Positions 1 through 7,089 are shown, counted from the first letter of the stretch. The stretch: DNA of 14,900 nucleotides from Afipia sp. (GCA_020056155.1 JAGVII010000488.1:1-14900); one strand, 5' to 3'. Program-made: numbers and translations. The notes: a model not told the origin generated them from the sequence alone.

Positions 1-859
1 GGCTCGAGCGGGTGCGATGGAACGAGTCGGCGAGTTCGCCGCAGCCCGCGACCACGCCGAGGATTTTTGCGCCCCGCGAGGTTGCCGCTTCCAGGCTTTC
101 GAGTACCAGTGCGCCAGCGCCTTCCGCCATCACGAAACCGTCGCGGTTCTTGGAGAAGGGGCGTACCGCCGCATGCGGCGGATCATTGTGGGTCGAAAGG
201 GCGGACAGCAGGGAGAAGCGGATCAATGCTTCCGCGTTGACCGAGCCGTCGGTTGCGACGCAAAGAGCTGCGTCGGTTTCGCCGCGGCGGATCGCTTCGA
301 CGCCGAGCTGGATCGCAGTCGCGCCCGATGCGCAGGCTGTCGACAGCGAAATCGGAGAGCCCTTGGTGCCGAAGGTGTCCGCCAAATGATCGGCAACGGA
401 GCCGAAAATGAATCGGCGATGCAGATTGGCGAAGCGTCCGCCGCCGCTGGCTTGCAGGAGCGCGTCGTAATCAATGCCGGATTTCAGACCGGTGGCGCGG
501 GCGATGTCCTGCCGCGGTTGCCATTCGAGTTCGACCGGTGCGACGGCCAGGAACAGGGGCCCCGGAAAGTCGCCCTTGGCGCCGATACCGGCCTGAGCAA
601 CGGCTTCTTCAGTGGCAACGTCAGCAAGGCGCTCGGACAGAACCGTCGATGAGAAGGGGTCGACGGGAATGAAATCGACCGTGCCCGCCATCGTGGTCTT
701 GAGACCGTCGGTAGGGAAGCGCGTAATCGTCCGGATTCCGGATTCGCCCGCCGATAGCTTCGCCCAGTTGTCGGACTTGCCTGCACCGAGGGATGTAACG
801 ACGCCCATGCCGGTGACGACGACGATAGGCCGTCCGAACTTGTCGCGAGTCGATGTCAT
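1..859 (-). CDS. fabF1XL: beta-ketoacyl-ACP synthase FabF1XL, 3' end beyond window
   Basis: Condensing enzyme (KAS II type) that elongates acyl-ACP with malonyl-ACP, here probably building the very-long-chain fatty acid of lipid A on AcpXL in the cytoplasm. The visible 286 codons start MTSTRDKFGRPIVVVTGMG, the usual KAS N-terminus. The nucleophile motif STACASGATA is intact with Cys176, followed by a GFVMAEGAGALVLE stretch typical of the family. The two catalytic histidines would lie in the missing C-terminal part, since the gene runs off base 1. The ATG at 859 is preferred because the upstream ATG at 870 meets a TGA after three codons; an AGGG lies just upstream. It begins 17 bp after fabF2XL, so it is in the same operon. 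Function follows from the acpXL context; a housekeeping FabF is less likely. The XL name is inferred from gene order. Confidence 0.85.
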   Translation of the reverse strand, partial: MTSTRDKFGRPIVVVTGMGVVTSLGAGKSDNWAKLSAGESGIRTITRFPTDGLKTTMAGTVDFIPVDPFSSTVLSERLADVATEEAVAQAGIGAKGDFPGPLFLAVAPVELEWQPRQDIARATGLKSGIDYDALLQASGGGRFANLHRRFIFGSVADHLADTFGTKGSPISLSTACASGATAIQLGVEAIRRGETDAALCVATDGSVNAEALIRFSLLSALSTHNDPPHAAVRPFSKNRDGFVMAEGAGALVLESLEAATSRGAKILGVVAGCGELADSFHRTRSS

Positions 860-876
860 CGTGCCCTCATAGTGGC

Positions 877-2076
877 TTATACCGCCTCGACCAGCGCCAT
901 GCCTTCACCGCGCCAGTGTCCAGCCCCGATCACAACAATCTGGGACGGCGGCTTCGTCATTTCAATCTCGACACCGGTGGTATCGTTCGCCGGGAACAGC
1001 GCCCCGCGCGAAATCGACAGGGCGGCGAGCGCGATCCCGAGTGCAAACTGCGCCTCCACAGCGTGCCCGAATGCAGTACCCGTCGCGCGGGCCGGGATGT
1101 CACGATGTTTGGCCAGGAATGCGCGCTCCTCGGCCGTGACGGGCGAGGCACCAGTTGCACCGGTGATAATCGCGCTGGTTTGACCGACCGTTCCGATTTT
1201 CGACCACAGACCGTCAAGTGTTGCGGTCACGTCGCCGCCGGCCTTGCGCCTGGCGCGGTCAGCGATCACGTTCGTGAGCTTCGCGTATGGCCTGGCGCCG
1301 CGCGCCTGCGCATGTTCCCTGGACTCGATGACGAGGAAGACGCCGCCTGAGCCCAGCGCAAAGCCGTTGTCGCGTTCCCAAACCGGCTTGAATTTGCCCT
1401 TCAGATTGAAATCGCCGAACTCATAGAGCATCAGCATTTCCTTGCGCTCGCTGTTCTGCGCGGCGCCGACCAGCGCAATGTCGCTCTGACCCGAAGCGAT
1501 ACGCGCAAGCGCAATGCGTGCGGCATCGACGCCGGCCGCTTCTTCGCCCATGAACGTTCGGGAGGATCCAGTGACGCCGTGGACGATCGAGATGTTTCCG
1601 GCAAGCAAGTTGGATAGTTGCGCCAAAAAAAGCGTTGGCCGCAGATCGTTCATCAGCCGTTCGTTGAGAAATCCGGGTGCTGCATTGCCTTGAACGTCGG
1701 CATTGATGATCGCGGAATCCACGGCGAGATCGCGTTCACCGCCACCGGCCGCGACGATCATGTCCATGCGCGAGAGAATGTCGGCATTCCCCTTGATACC
1801 GGCGGAGTCGAGCGCAAGGCCGGCGGCATAGGTGCCGATGCGCTGCCATGCTTCCATCTGACGTTGATCGCCCTTTTTGGGGATCTGCGCGTCGAAGGAG
1901 ACCTTGGCCATCGGATGGACGACATAGGGAGCAAACGTTGTCTCATCGACATTGACCGTCTTGGCGTTCAACGCGTCCCAGTGCGTATCGAGACCCTCTC
2001 CGAGTGACGTCGCAAGGCCGATGCCCGTGATCCACGCTTCGCGCGATCCGCCTTTTGGGGAAGGGATCTCAGTCAT
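877..2076 (-). CDS. fabF2XL: KAS-like protein without active-site cysteine, FabF2XL
   Basis: A 399-residue protein of the beta-ketoacyl-ACP synthase fold, second KAS of the VLCFA cluster. The N-terminus (AWITGIGLATSLGEG, about 14-28) and C-terminus (VVIGAGHWRGEG, about 381-392) fit the thiolase fold. Where the nucleophile elbow should be, residues 160-178 read GNISIVHGVTGSSRTF, and the whole protein contains no cysteine. The first catalytic His region (normally NAHGTSTP) is replaced by IITGATGASP (304-313), while a second GH (His338, FGHAVEAQF) remains. It therefore should not condense by the normal mechanism. By analogy with KS-alpha/KS-beta pairs it probably forms a heterodimer with FabF1XL and may influence chain length; that role is inference. 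Its start overlaps the 3' end of fabZXL by 8 bp, which suggests translational coupling. Confidence 0.85.
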   Translation of the reverse strand: MTEIPSPKGGSREAWITGIGLATSLGEGLDTHWDALNAKTVNVDETTFAPYVVHPMAKVSFDAQIPKKGDQRQMEAWQRIGTYAAGLALDSAGIKGNADILSRMDMIVAAGGGERDLAVDSAIINADVQGNAAPGFLNERLMNDLRPTLFLAQLSNLLAGNISIVHGVTGSSRTFMGEEAAGVDAARIALARIASGQSDIALVGAAQNSERKEMLMLYEFGDFNLKGKFKPVWERDNGFALGSGGVFLVIESREHAQARGARPYAKLTNVIADRARRKAGGDVTATLDGLWSKIGTVGQTSAIITGATGASPVTAEERAFLAKHRDIPARATGTAFGHAVEAQFALGIALAALSISRGALFPANDTTGVEIEMTKPPSQIVVIGAGHWRGEGMALVEAV

Positions 2077-2542
2077 GAGCGATTGCCTGTTCGGGAAAGC
2101 CGATCCGCTTCGCCACCGTTTCCATGTGTACGCGTAAATCGGGATGCGGAAACGGTGTGTGACGGAAGGTCAGCGTCGCATTGCACTTCAGCTTGCCCTG
2201 AACCCGGACCGTCGCGTCGGTGACAGCAAAGCCCGAGCCGTCATGGACCAGACTTGCATCGATCGTCAGCAGTTCGCCAGGCCTGACAAAGTCGCGCATC
2301 TTCGCTTCCTTGACGCTGGCAAGGAACGGCATGCGTTCGAACTTCAAGAGCGCGATCAGGAGCCAGCCGGAGGTCTGCGCCATCGCCTCTGTCAGTAGCA
2401 CGCCCGGCATCAGCGGATAGCCGGGAAAGTGGCCCTCGAAGACGGTGCTGGCCTGAGGAACCTGCGACTCGACGCAAATGGTCCGCTTACCGACGTCGAG
2501 ATCGGTGATGCGGTCAACCATCTGGAAGTATTCGAGCTGCAT
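2069..2542 (-). CDS. fabZXL: 3-hydroxyacyl-ACP dehydratase FabZXL
   Basis: A 157-residue hotdog-fold dehydratase that removes water from 3-hydroxyacyl-ACP during fatty acid elongation. The FabA/FabZ signature is clear: FEGHFPGYPLMPGVLL with catalytic His38, then TEAMAQ with Glu52, the acidic residue of FabZ-type enzymes. The length is close to ordinary FabZ. It starts 10 bp after the acpXL stop and overlaps fabF2XL by 8 bp, so the substrate is most likely AcpXL-bound VLCFA intermediates for lipid A. No convincing ribosome binding site precedes the ATG, consistent with coupling to acpXL translation. A general FabZ role cannot be excluded from sequence alone, but the position directly after acpXL argues for the specialised paralogue. 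Confidence 0.88.
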   Translation of the reverse strand: MQLEYFQMVDRITDLDVGKRTICVESQVPQASTVFEGHFPGYPLMPGVLLTEAMAQTSGWLLIALLKFERMPFLASVKEAKMRDFVRPGELLTIDASLVHDGSGFAVTDATVRVQGKLKCNATLTFRHTPFPHPDLRVHMETVAKRIGFPEQAIAHD

Positions 2543-2552
2543 GGCAGGCGCG

Positions 2553-2834
2553 TCAGGCGCCCTTGGCGGCGACCAATTCGTCGATGCGCGCGCTGAGGTT
2601 CTTCAGGACAAAATACTGCTCGGTCGTGGCCTTGCCGTCGTTGACCTCCTGCGTCCACTTCTCCAGCGGCAGCTTGATGCCGAACGCCTTGTCGATAGCG
2701 AAAGCGATGTCGAGGAAGTCGAGGCTGTCGATGCCCAGATCGTCGATTGCATGGCTTTCCGGAGTGATCGTGTCGCGGGGAATGTCGCACGTTTCCGCAA
2801 TGATCGTGGCGACCTGATCGAATGTAGACGACAT
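2553..2834 (-). CDS. acpXL: specialised acyl carrier protein AcpXL
   Basis: A 93-residue acyl carrier protein that carries the 27-hydroxyoctacosanoate-type very long acyl chain transferred to lipid A in Rhizobiales. The phosphopantetheine site is [12 protein letters not shown] with Ser37. The N-terminus [15 protein letters not shown], the phrase [19 protein letters not shown], and the C-terminal half with [20 protein letters not shown] match the AcpXL subfamily rather than AcpP, which lacks that tail. The reading frame stays open 49 codons further upstream, but the ATG at 2834 is chosen because the known N-terminus begins there and AAAGG lies about 7 bp upstream. It is the first gene of the operon, followed 10 bp later by fabZXL. 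Confidence 0.95.
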   Translation of the reverse strand: MSSTFDQVATIIAETCDIPRDTITPESHAIDDLGIDSLDFLDIAFAIDKAFGIKLPLEKWTQEVNDGKATTEQYFVLKNLSARIDELVAAKGA

Positions 2835-2930
2835 GCTAAACCTTTGAGATTTTTGAGATAAATGCCATTTCTTGGCGTGGGGCGCTGGCTTGAAACTGTG
2901 CCGCGTTCCCCCTCGGGACGGGTTAAACTC

Positions 2931-2959
2931 CGTATATCGGAGCCATGATCCGAGTTCAA
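2931..2959 (-). promoter_or_regulatory. candidate sigma-70-type promoter of the acpXL operon
   Basis: On the minus strand TTGAAC (2959-2954) is followed after 17 bp by TATACG (2936-2931), each matching four of six positions of the -35 and -10 consensus at ideal spacing. Transcription would start near 2924, about 90 bp before the acpXL ATG. The -10 lies inside a small inverted repeat, CTCCG-N5-CGGAG (2928-2942), which could be coincidence or an operator. Prediction by eye only. Confidence 0.35.
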
Positions 2960-2996
2960 TGGCGCAGGCGGGGCAAGGCAAGAACCGTTTGGGAGC

Positions 2997-3308
2997 CTAA
3001 TTGTGGCGAATCGGATCGATTCTCTGTGCCGAAATCTGCGCGCAATCCCGCCGGCCCATCAGGACGCAATCCTGTTTGTTGCGCAAATCGGCAAGGGCCA
3101 ATGCCAGCCAGATGCCGACGCCGGTCAGCAGCGCCGTGAATGCGATGGCAGCGGCGTTTGCGATCATGCGTTGACGGTAGTCATCGGGGCTTCCATCAGC
3201 CTCATACCGGGAGAGGTCGGGCGCGAGTTGCCCCGACCGTTGAATTACCGGTAGCGGTGTATGTGTACGCGGACGGAATTTCAGTACGCGATGCTCGCCG
3301 TCGGTCAT
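2997..3308 (-). CDS. conserved small membrane protein, function unknown
   Basis: A 103-residue protein with a polar N-terminal half rich in Arg, Pro and His, then one clear hydrophobic segment (about 51-74, AAAIAFTALLTGVGIWLALA) and a short tail with two cysteines, LRNKQDCVLMGRRDC (Cys81, Cys89). I recall similar small proteins in Bradyrhizobiaceae with this tail but know no function for them. The ATG at 3308 is preferred; an in-frame TTG at 3323 would add five residues, and a GGGA lies upstream of the ATG. It lies on the same strand as and upstream of acpXL, but a 162-bp gap with its own candidate promoter suggests it is not part of that operon. With one helix and a positive N-terminal region, the Cys tail may face the periplasm; that is inference. 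Confidence 0.65.
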   Translation of the reverse strand: MTDGEHRVLKFRPRTHTPLPVIQRSGQLAPDLSRYEADGSPDDYRQRMIANAAAIAFTALLTGVGIWLALALADLRNKQDCVLMGRRDCAQISAQRIDPIRHN

Positions 3309-3390
3309 CGGTATCGGTCCCAAATCAACGCGAATATATTATCCCGCCGAGCAAGTGTGTCTTCGGACAACAGCGTAATACTGGGATGTC

Positions 3391-3413
3391 AAAAAGGATA
3401 GCCGGGAACCGGC
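3391..3413 (-). terminator. possible rho-independent terminator after the mgtC-like gene
   Basis: Read on the minus strand, just past the TAG stop at 3418-3416 there is a perfect 5-bp stem GCCGG-TTC-CCGGC (3413-3401) followed after five bases by TTTTT (3395-3391). The stem is short and the T-run is displaced, so this is a weak candidate. Its position immediately after a stop codon supports it. Confidence 0.35.
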
Positions 3414-3415
3414 GG

Positions 3416-3877
3416 CTAACCTGATGGTGGTCTTTCTGATCTGCCGCGGAAGGCGCGGTGCAGCACTCGCTCAAACGGGCCGCCGAGTATGAGAAGCACC
3501 AGTGCTATTGCAAGAGCGACAGTCACCAGCCGCCACAATCCCAGCCCGCAAACGATTCCAATGCAAGCCGTGAACCAGACACAGGCCGCGCTCGTCAGGC
3601 CTTTCACCTTCGACTCGCTGTGGACGATCACCCCCGCGCCCAAAAAGCCGATGCCGGTGAGCAGGCCCTGGATGACGCGACTCGTCGCATCGGACAGACG
3701 GCCCGCTTCAAGCGCGGCTGGATTGGCAAGCATGACGGCTGTTGCAGTGGCCAGACCCACCAGGCCCAGCGTGCGAAGACCGATGGGCTTTCCATGCAGG
3801 TCGCGGTTTAGGCCGATGACTGCGGAGGCGACCGTTGCGATTCCGAGCCGTAGAGCGATGTCCCACCAGTCGAGCAT
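3416..3877 (-). CDS. MgtC/SapB family inner-membrane protein
   Basis: A 153-residue hydrophobic protein with four to five membrane segments. It carries the family hallmarks: IGLNRDLHGKPIGLRTLGLVG near the N-terminus (about 21-41), then GIGFLGAGVIVHSESKVKGL (75-94) and TSAACVWFTACIGIVCGLG (95-113). The length fits the single-domain MgtC/SapB class without the C-terminal ACT-like domain of virulence MgtC. Members have been linked to magnesium limitation, acid tolerance and control of the F-type ATP synthase, but biochemical roles vary and no specific one can be assigned here. The ATG at 3877 has a good AGAGAGG about 7 bp upstream. It follows the AhpD-like gene by only 22 bp and is probably co-transcribed with it; no Mg2+ sensor leader is visible. 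Confidence 0.85.
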   Translation of the reverse strand: MLDWWDIALRLGIATVASAVIGLNRDLHGKPIGLRTLGLVGLATATAVMLANPAALEAGRLSDATSRVIQGLLTGIGFLGAGVIVHSESKVKGLTSAACVWFTACIGIVCGLGLWRLVTVALAIALVLLILGGPFERVLHRAFRGRSERPPSG

Positions 3878-3899
3878 CGATCGCCTCTCTCGCCGCGTA

Positions 3900-4481
3900 T
3901 TACGCTTTCGGCACGCGGCCCATCATGTAGAACTCATCGTTCGGGCGCATGTCGGTGATGCTGGCCATGCGGTTTGATAGTGCGAAGAATGCCGCAATCG
4001 CAGCAATGTCCCAGATGTCGTCGTCGCTGAAACCGTGGCCGCGCAGTATCTCGAAATCCTGCGGCGAGGTCTTTTGCGATTCCAGGCAAACCTTGACGGC
4101 GAAATCGAGCATCGCGCGCTGGCGCGGCGTGATGTCGGCCTTGCGGTAGTTGTTGGCGATCTGATCGGCGATCAGCGGATTCTTTGCGCGTATGCGCAGC
4201 ACCGCGCCGTGCGAGACGACACAGTAATGGCATTGATTGGCGGCACTGGTCGCGACCACGATCATTTCACGTTCGGTCTTGCTCAGTCCGCCGTCTTTTT
4301 CCATCAGGGCGTCGTTGTAGGCGAAAAATGCCCTGAACTCGTCGGGCCGATAGGCCAGTGCGAGAAAGACATTGGGAACGAAGCCCGATTTCTCCTGCAC
4401 ACCGAGAATGCGCGTCCGGATATCATCCGGCAGCGTGTTCAGCGCGGGAACGGGGAAGCGGCTGATGGACGGTATTGTCAT
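3900..4481 (-). CDS. AhpD-like / carboxymuconolactone decarboxylase family protein (peroxidase-related)
   Basis: A 193-residue all-helical protein of the CMD/AhpD superfamily. The redox motif is complete: TEREMIVVATSAANQCHYC with Glu72, Cys84 and Cys87, followed by VVSHG with His91, as in the peroxidase-related group. The N-terminal part (LPDDIRTRILGVQEKSGFVPNVFLAL region, about 17-42) and the C-terminal ILRGHGFSDDDIWDIAAI stretch (about 145-162) also fit this subgroup. These proteins reduce peroxides through the CxxC pair, probably with a thiol donor; the physiological partner is not evident, as no AhpC or lipoamide-linked gene is adjacent. The ATG at 4481 has only a weak GGA upstream. It lies 109 bp after the HerA-like gene and 22 bp before the mgtC-like gene, both on the same strand. 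Confidence 0.85.
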   Translation of the reverse strand: MTIPSISRFPVPALNTLPDDIRTRILGVQEKSGFVPNVFLALAYRPDEFRAFFAYNDALMEKDGGLSKTEREMIVVATSAANQCHYCVVSHGAVLRIRAKNPLIADQIANNYRKADITPRQRAMLDFAVKVCLESQKTSPQDFEILRGHGFSDDDIWDIAAIAAFFALSNRMASITDMRPNDEFYMMGRVPKA

Positions 4482-4590
4482 GCTTATGATCCAATGCAGG
4501 CAGCGGGATTGTCTGCGCGGACCATAGTCGAGGAAGGAACCGGCGCAAAGCGTCCGCTGCCGCAGGGCAGTTCCGCGCAGCGCCTGGCGA

Positions 4591-6348
4591 TCAGCGCAGG
4601 GGTTTTTTCAGCAGCGAGAAACGGTCGGGATCGAGACCGAGCGATGGTTGCAGCATCGGCGCGTCCATCGTTCGCGGAACAGGCCGATCCATGCTGCGAT
4701 CGAACGTCGGATCGTTCGGTGTTTCGCGATGAGATGTCGCGCCGCGCCAGCGCTCCAGCACGGAACTGACGAATGCAATGTCGTGACCGCTGAGGGCGGA
4801 GGGCGTCGTCGCGATGGTTGCTTCGCTGCGTGGCAGTTGATGCGCCGGAACTTCCTTGAAGCGGAGCCGGGTCGGCAAGGCAACGCCTTCGCCGAAAGCC
4901 AGCACTTCACGGGTTCCCAGCGACGGGACAAACGACAGCAGATTCGCTGCGGCATCCGAGACTGCGGAGCGCAACAACATCTGGTCGCGCTCGTTCGCAA
5001 GCCGCATCGCGAACAGTGTGTTGCATTGGGAAATGATCGTTGCGTCCAGTTCGGCTGGCCGCTGCGTAACCAGCGCAAGATAGACGCCGTATTTGCGGCC
5101 TTCCTTGGCGATTCGCGACACGGCCTTGCGCGTTGGCCCGAAACCTACGCCGCGATCGGCGGACGCGTAGCGGTGAGCTTCCTCGCAGACGAACAGCAGC
5201 GGAGAAGCGCCATCACTCCACAAACCGAAATCGAACGCCATGCGACACAGCACGGATACGACGGAATCCACGACCTCCGCGGGAAAGCCCGCGAGTTGCA
5301 TGACTGTCATGGGCCGGCCATTGGCGGGCATCCGGAACAGGTGGCTGATGACTTCCGCCATGGTGTCGCCACCGACATTGGCGTTCTCGAACATGAAGGC
5401 GTAGCGCGGATCGTTCTTGACGGTCTCGATGCGCGAAATCAGCTTGTGATAAACGATGCGCGAGGAGCGGTTTTCCAGCTTGCCCATGCGCTCGTCGATC
5501 AGCGAAATCAGATCGACCAGACGATAGGGCACTGGTGTGTCGGCGGTGTAGCCGACGGTCTTGGCATCTACACGCTTCAATCCGACGCGGTCCGTGTTCT
5601 GATATTGCGTATACGTCGCCTTCGCGACCGGGATGAGTTCAACGAGGACCTCGAGTTCTTCGGGAACGCCGGGGCGTCCGCCGAAGATCACATCGACGAA
5701 CTCCTCGAAATTGAACAGCCAGAACGGCAGCTTGAGGTTTCGCGGATTGAGGACCAGCGATTTGTCCCCGAAGCAGCGGCCATATTCGTTGTGCACATCG
5801 AGCAGGAACACGCGCAGGTTCGGCCTTACGCGCAGGATCTCGTTCAGCAGCAGCGAGACACCGCTGGATTTGCCGACGCCGGTGGAGCCGAGTACGGCGA
5901 AGTGCTTGCTTAGCATGTCCTCCACATCGACATAGGCGATGACGGACGGATCCTGCTGCAGCGTGCCGATATTGATCTGCTCGGCTTTCGATGGCGCATA
6001 CACCGTTCGCAGTTGCTGGTTTGTCAGAACGTCCACCAGGTCGCCGATGGTGGGATAGCTGGTGACGCCGCGCTGGAAGCGGCCCGACGGACCCGCGGCG
6101 ATCTCGCCCAGCAGGTCGACTGATGCGATGGCGATATAGTTGTCCGTGGGCGGCAGATTTTCGCGGCTCACCTCGGTGATCATCGCAACGATGATGGTCG
6201 TGGCGGTGCGGATGCCGAAGAACTGGCCGACCGTGGCGCGGACATTCGCGTCGTTGATCTGGCTGGTCGTCACAAGACCTATGCGCGCCTGCGAGCCGCG
6301 TACCGAAATGACGCGCCCGAGCGAGGCTGGCTGCGGTGAAGTCAACAT
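4591..6348 (-). CDS. HerA/FtsK-like ATPase (DUF87)
   Basis: A 585-residue P-loop ATPase of the HerA family. The N-terminal 140 residues look like the beta-rich HAS-barrel domain (GRVISVRGSQARIGLV, about 11-26). Walker A is GSTGVGKS (154-161), followed by the HerA-typical FLLDVHNEYGR (181-191). Walker B is LLFVCEEAHRY (384-394), and a VTQRPAELD stretch (427-435) supplies the conserved Gln-Arg region. HerA proteins are hexameric DNA-translocating ATPases; archaeal members work with the NurA nuclease, and bacterial ones pair with varied effectors, including SIR2 or DUF4297 proteins in phage defence. No nuclease or effector gene is adjacent, so its partner is unknown. The C-terminal 60 residues are polar and Pro/Arg-rich and may be disordered. 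The ATG at 6348 lacks an obvious ribosome binding site. Nothing suggests truncation. Confidence 0.85.
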   Translation of the reverse strand: MLTSPQPASLGRVISVRGSQARIGLVTTSQINDANVRATVGQFFGIRTATTIIVAMITEVSRENLPPTDNYIAIASVDLLGEIAAGPSGRFQRGVTSYPTIGDLVDVLTNQQLRTVYAPSKAEQINIGTLQQDPSVIAYVDVEDMLSKHFAVLGSTGVGKSSGVSLLLNEILRVRPNLRVFLLDVHNEYGRCFGDKSLVLNPRNLKLPFWLFNFEEFVDVIFGGRPGVPEELEVLVELIPVAKATYTQYQNTDRVGLKRVDAKTVGYTADTPVPYRLVDLISLIDERMGKLENRSSRIVYHKLISRIETVKNDPRYAFMFENANVGGDTMAEVISHLFRMPANGRPMTVMQLAGFPAEVVDSVVSVLCRMAFDFGLWSDGASPLLFVCEEAHRYASADRGVGFGPTRKAVSRIAKEGRKYGVYLALVTQRPAELDATIISQCNTLFAMRLANERDQMLLRSAVSDAAANLLSFVPSLGTREVLAFGEGVALPTRLRFKEVPAHQLPRSEATIATTPSALSGHDIAFVSSVLERWRGATSHRETPNDPTFDRSMDRPVPRTMDAPMLQPSLGLDPDRFSLLKKPLR

Positions 6349-6770
6349 AGAGCGCTATAGCCTGTCTGAACTGCTGAATTTCCTCGATTGTACAAAGGCT
6401 TGTTGCAGGAATTGTTAAATGCGCCGATGACTTTGCGCGGTAGTGCCGATATCGCATGTACAACCGCTGAAAATCCGTGGTGGGCTAAGGTCCCGTAGTT
6501 GAAGGGGTATTTTGATATTGCTGCGCGAAGGCTCACAGGTGCTCCTTCTTGGCGTTAAGTCTTTGTTTACCTTGGTGTAATGGACGACCTTCCAATCCAG
6601 TTGAACGCGCTGGCGGTCGCTTTTTTGAGCGTGCCTCGTGGAGAGTGCAAGGCAGGGGTAGACCGCGGCGCAGCACCGCTCTATATCCAGCGCGCGACAT
6701 CGATTTGCTGATCTGGACAGCGATCCGCCACGGTGTTTCACCGCGTGCAGGATCAGGTCCCGCAATCGAT
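6349..6770. other. gene-free interval between herA-like gene and tRNA-Gln
   Basis: About 420 bp with no convincing coding sequence on either strand; the open frames here are short, overlapping and without recognisable protein character. It must hold the promoters of the HerA-like gene (minus) and of the tRNA (plus), but I could not pick either with confidence. Visible small structures are a TTAA-N7-TTTA motif at 6555-6569 and a CGGTG-TTT-CACCG hairpin at 6731-6743, 27 bp before the tRNA. Confidence 0.5.
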
Positions 6771-6844
6771 TGGGGAATGGTGTAACGGTAGCACAACAGA
6801 CTCTGACTCTGTTTGTCTAGGTTCGAATCCTAGTTCCCCAGCCA
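6771..6844 (+). tRNA. tRNA-Gln (anticodon CTG)
   Basis: The sequence folds into a complete cloverleaf. The acceptor stem is TGGGGAA (6771-6777) with TTCCCCA (6834-6840). The anticodon arm is ACAGA-CTCTGAC-TCTGT (6796-6812) with anticodon CTG at 6803-6805, reading CAG glutamine codons. The T arm is CTAGG-TTCGAAT-CCTAG. A discriminator G is followed by an encoded CCA (6842-6844). The T/A first acceptor pair and short D loop also fit bacterial tRNA-Gln. No second tRNA follows, and no integrase or direct repeat of the 3' end was seen nearby. Confidence 0.96.
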
Positions 6845-7009
6845 AGCTTCAAGAGCGCGCGTTTGCACTCAGAAGACGTTTTGAACGACACAAACCTGCA
6901 AACATTCCGACATTCCTGATCACCGCTTTCCCGCACAAGCGGGCGCATCTGCTCATGTGTCTCCGGCATCCGGCTCATCCTCGACAGAGCTCCAAAATTC
7001 CGGAGCCGC

Positions 7010-7022
7010 TTTGTCCGACAAA
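7010..7022. promoter_or_regulatory. distal palindromic operator of the GntR/FCD regulator
   Basis: TTTGTC-C-GACAAA is a perfect 13-bp inverted repeat around one central base and contains TTGTCCGACAA, an exact match to the FadR/FCD-subfamily consensus TNGTNNNACNA. An identical copy lies 108 bp downstream, next to the start of the FCD regulator gene. Binding by that regulator is inferred. Confidence 0.6.
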
Positions 7023-7042
7023 AGTACATTTGATGCTGAATC

Positions 7043-7055
7043 TTGTGCGACGCAC
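7043..7055. promoter_or_regulatory. possible degenerate third operator
   Basis: TTGTGCGACGC matches ten of the eleven positions of the spaced FCD consensus TNGTNNNACNA (last base C instead of A) and overlaps an 11-bp palindrome GTGCG-A-CGCAC (7045-7055). It lies between the two perfect operators, centred 32 bp from the first. It could be an auxiliary weak site or a chance match. Confidence 0.25.
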
Positions 7056-7089
7056 TTAGGAAATAGCTGAAAATGCTGTTTGTAGGCCG

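Noticed and set aside
17..652. Plus-strand open frame of 211 codons opposite the KAS gene
   Set aside because: It is antisense to fabF1XL, has no recognisable protein character, and the minus-strand frame carries the KAS motifs; long antisense frames are common in GC-rich coding DNA.
4547..4580. CTGCC-GCAG-GGCAG hairpin beyond the HerA-like stop
   Set aside because: Short stem without a T-run on the relevant strand; not a convincing terminator.
4648..5913. Plus-strand open frame of 421 codons
   Set aside because: Lies entirely antisense to the HerA-like gene, whose Walker motifs are intact; the antisense translation is Arg/His/Gln-rich with no domain.
6415..6796. Overlapping short frames on both strands between the HerA-like gene and the tRNA
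   Set aside because: They overlap each other in several frames, lack ribosome binding sites and recognisable sequence, and one runs into the tRNA.
6733..7059. Plus-strand open frame of 108 codons through the tRNA
   Set aside because: Part of it is the translated tRNA-Gln (CNGSTTDSDSVCLGSNPS), a common annotation artefact.
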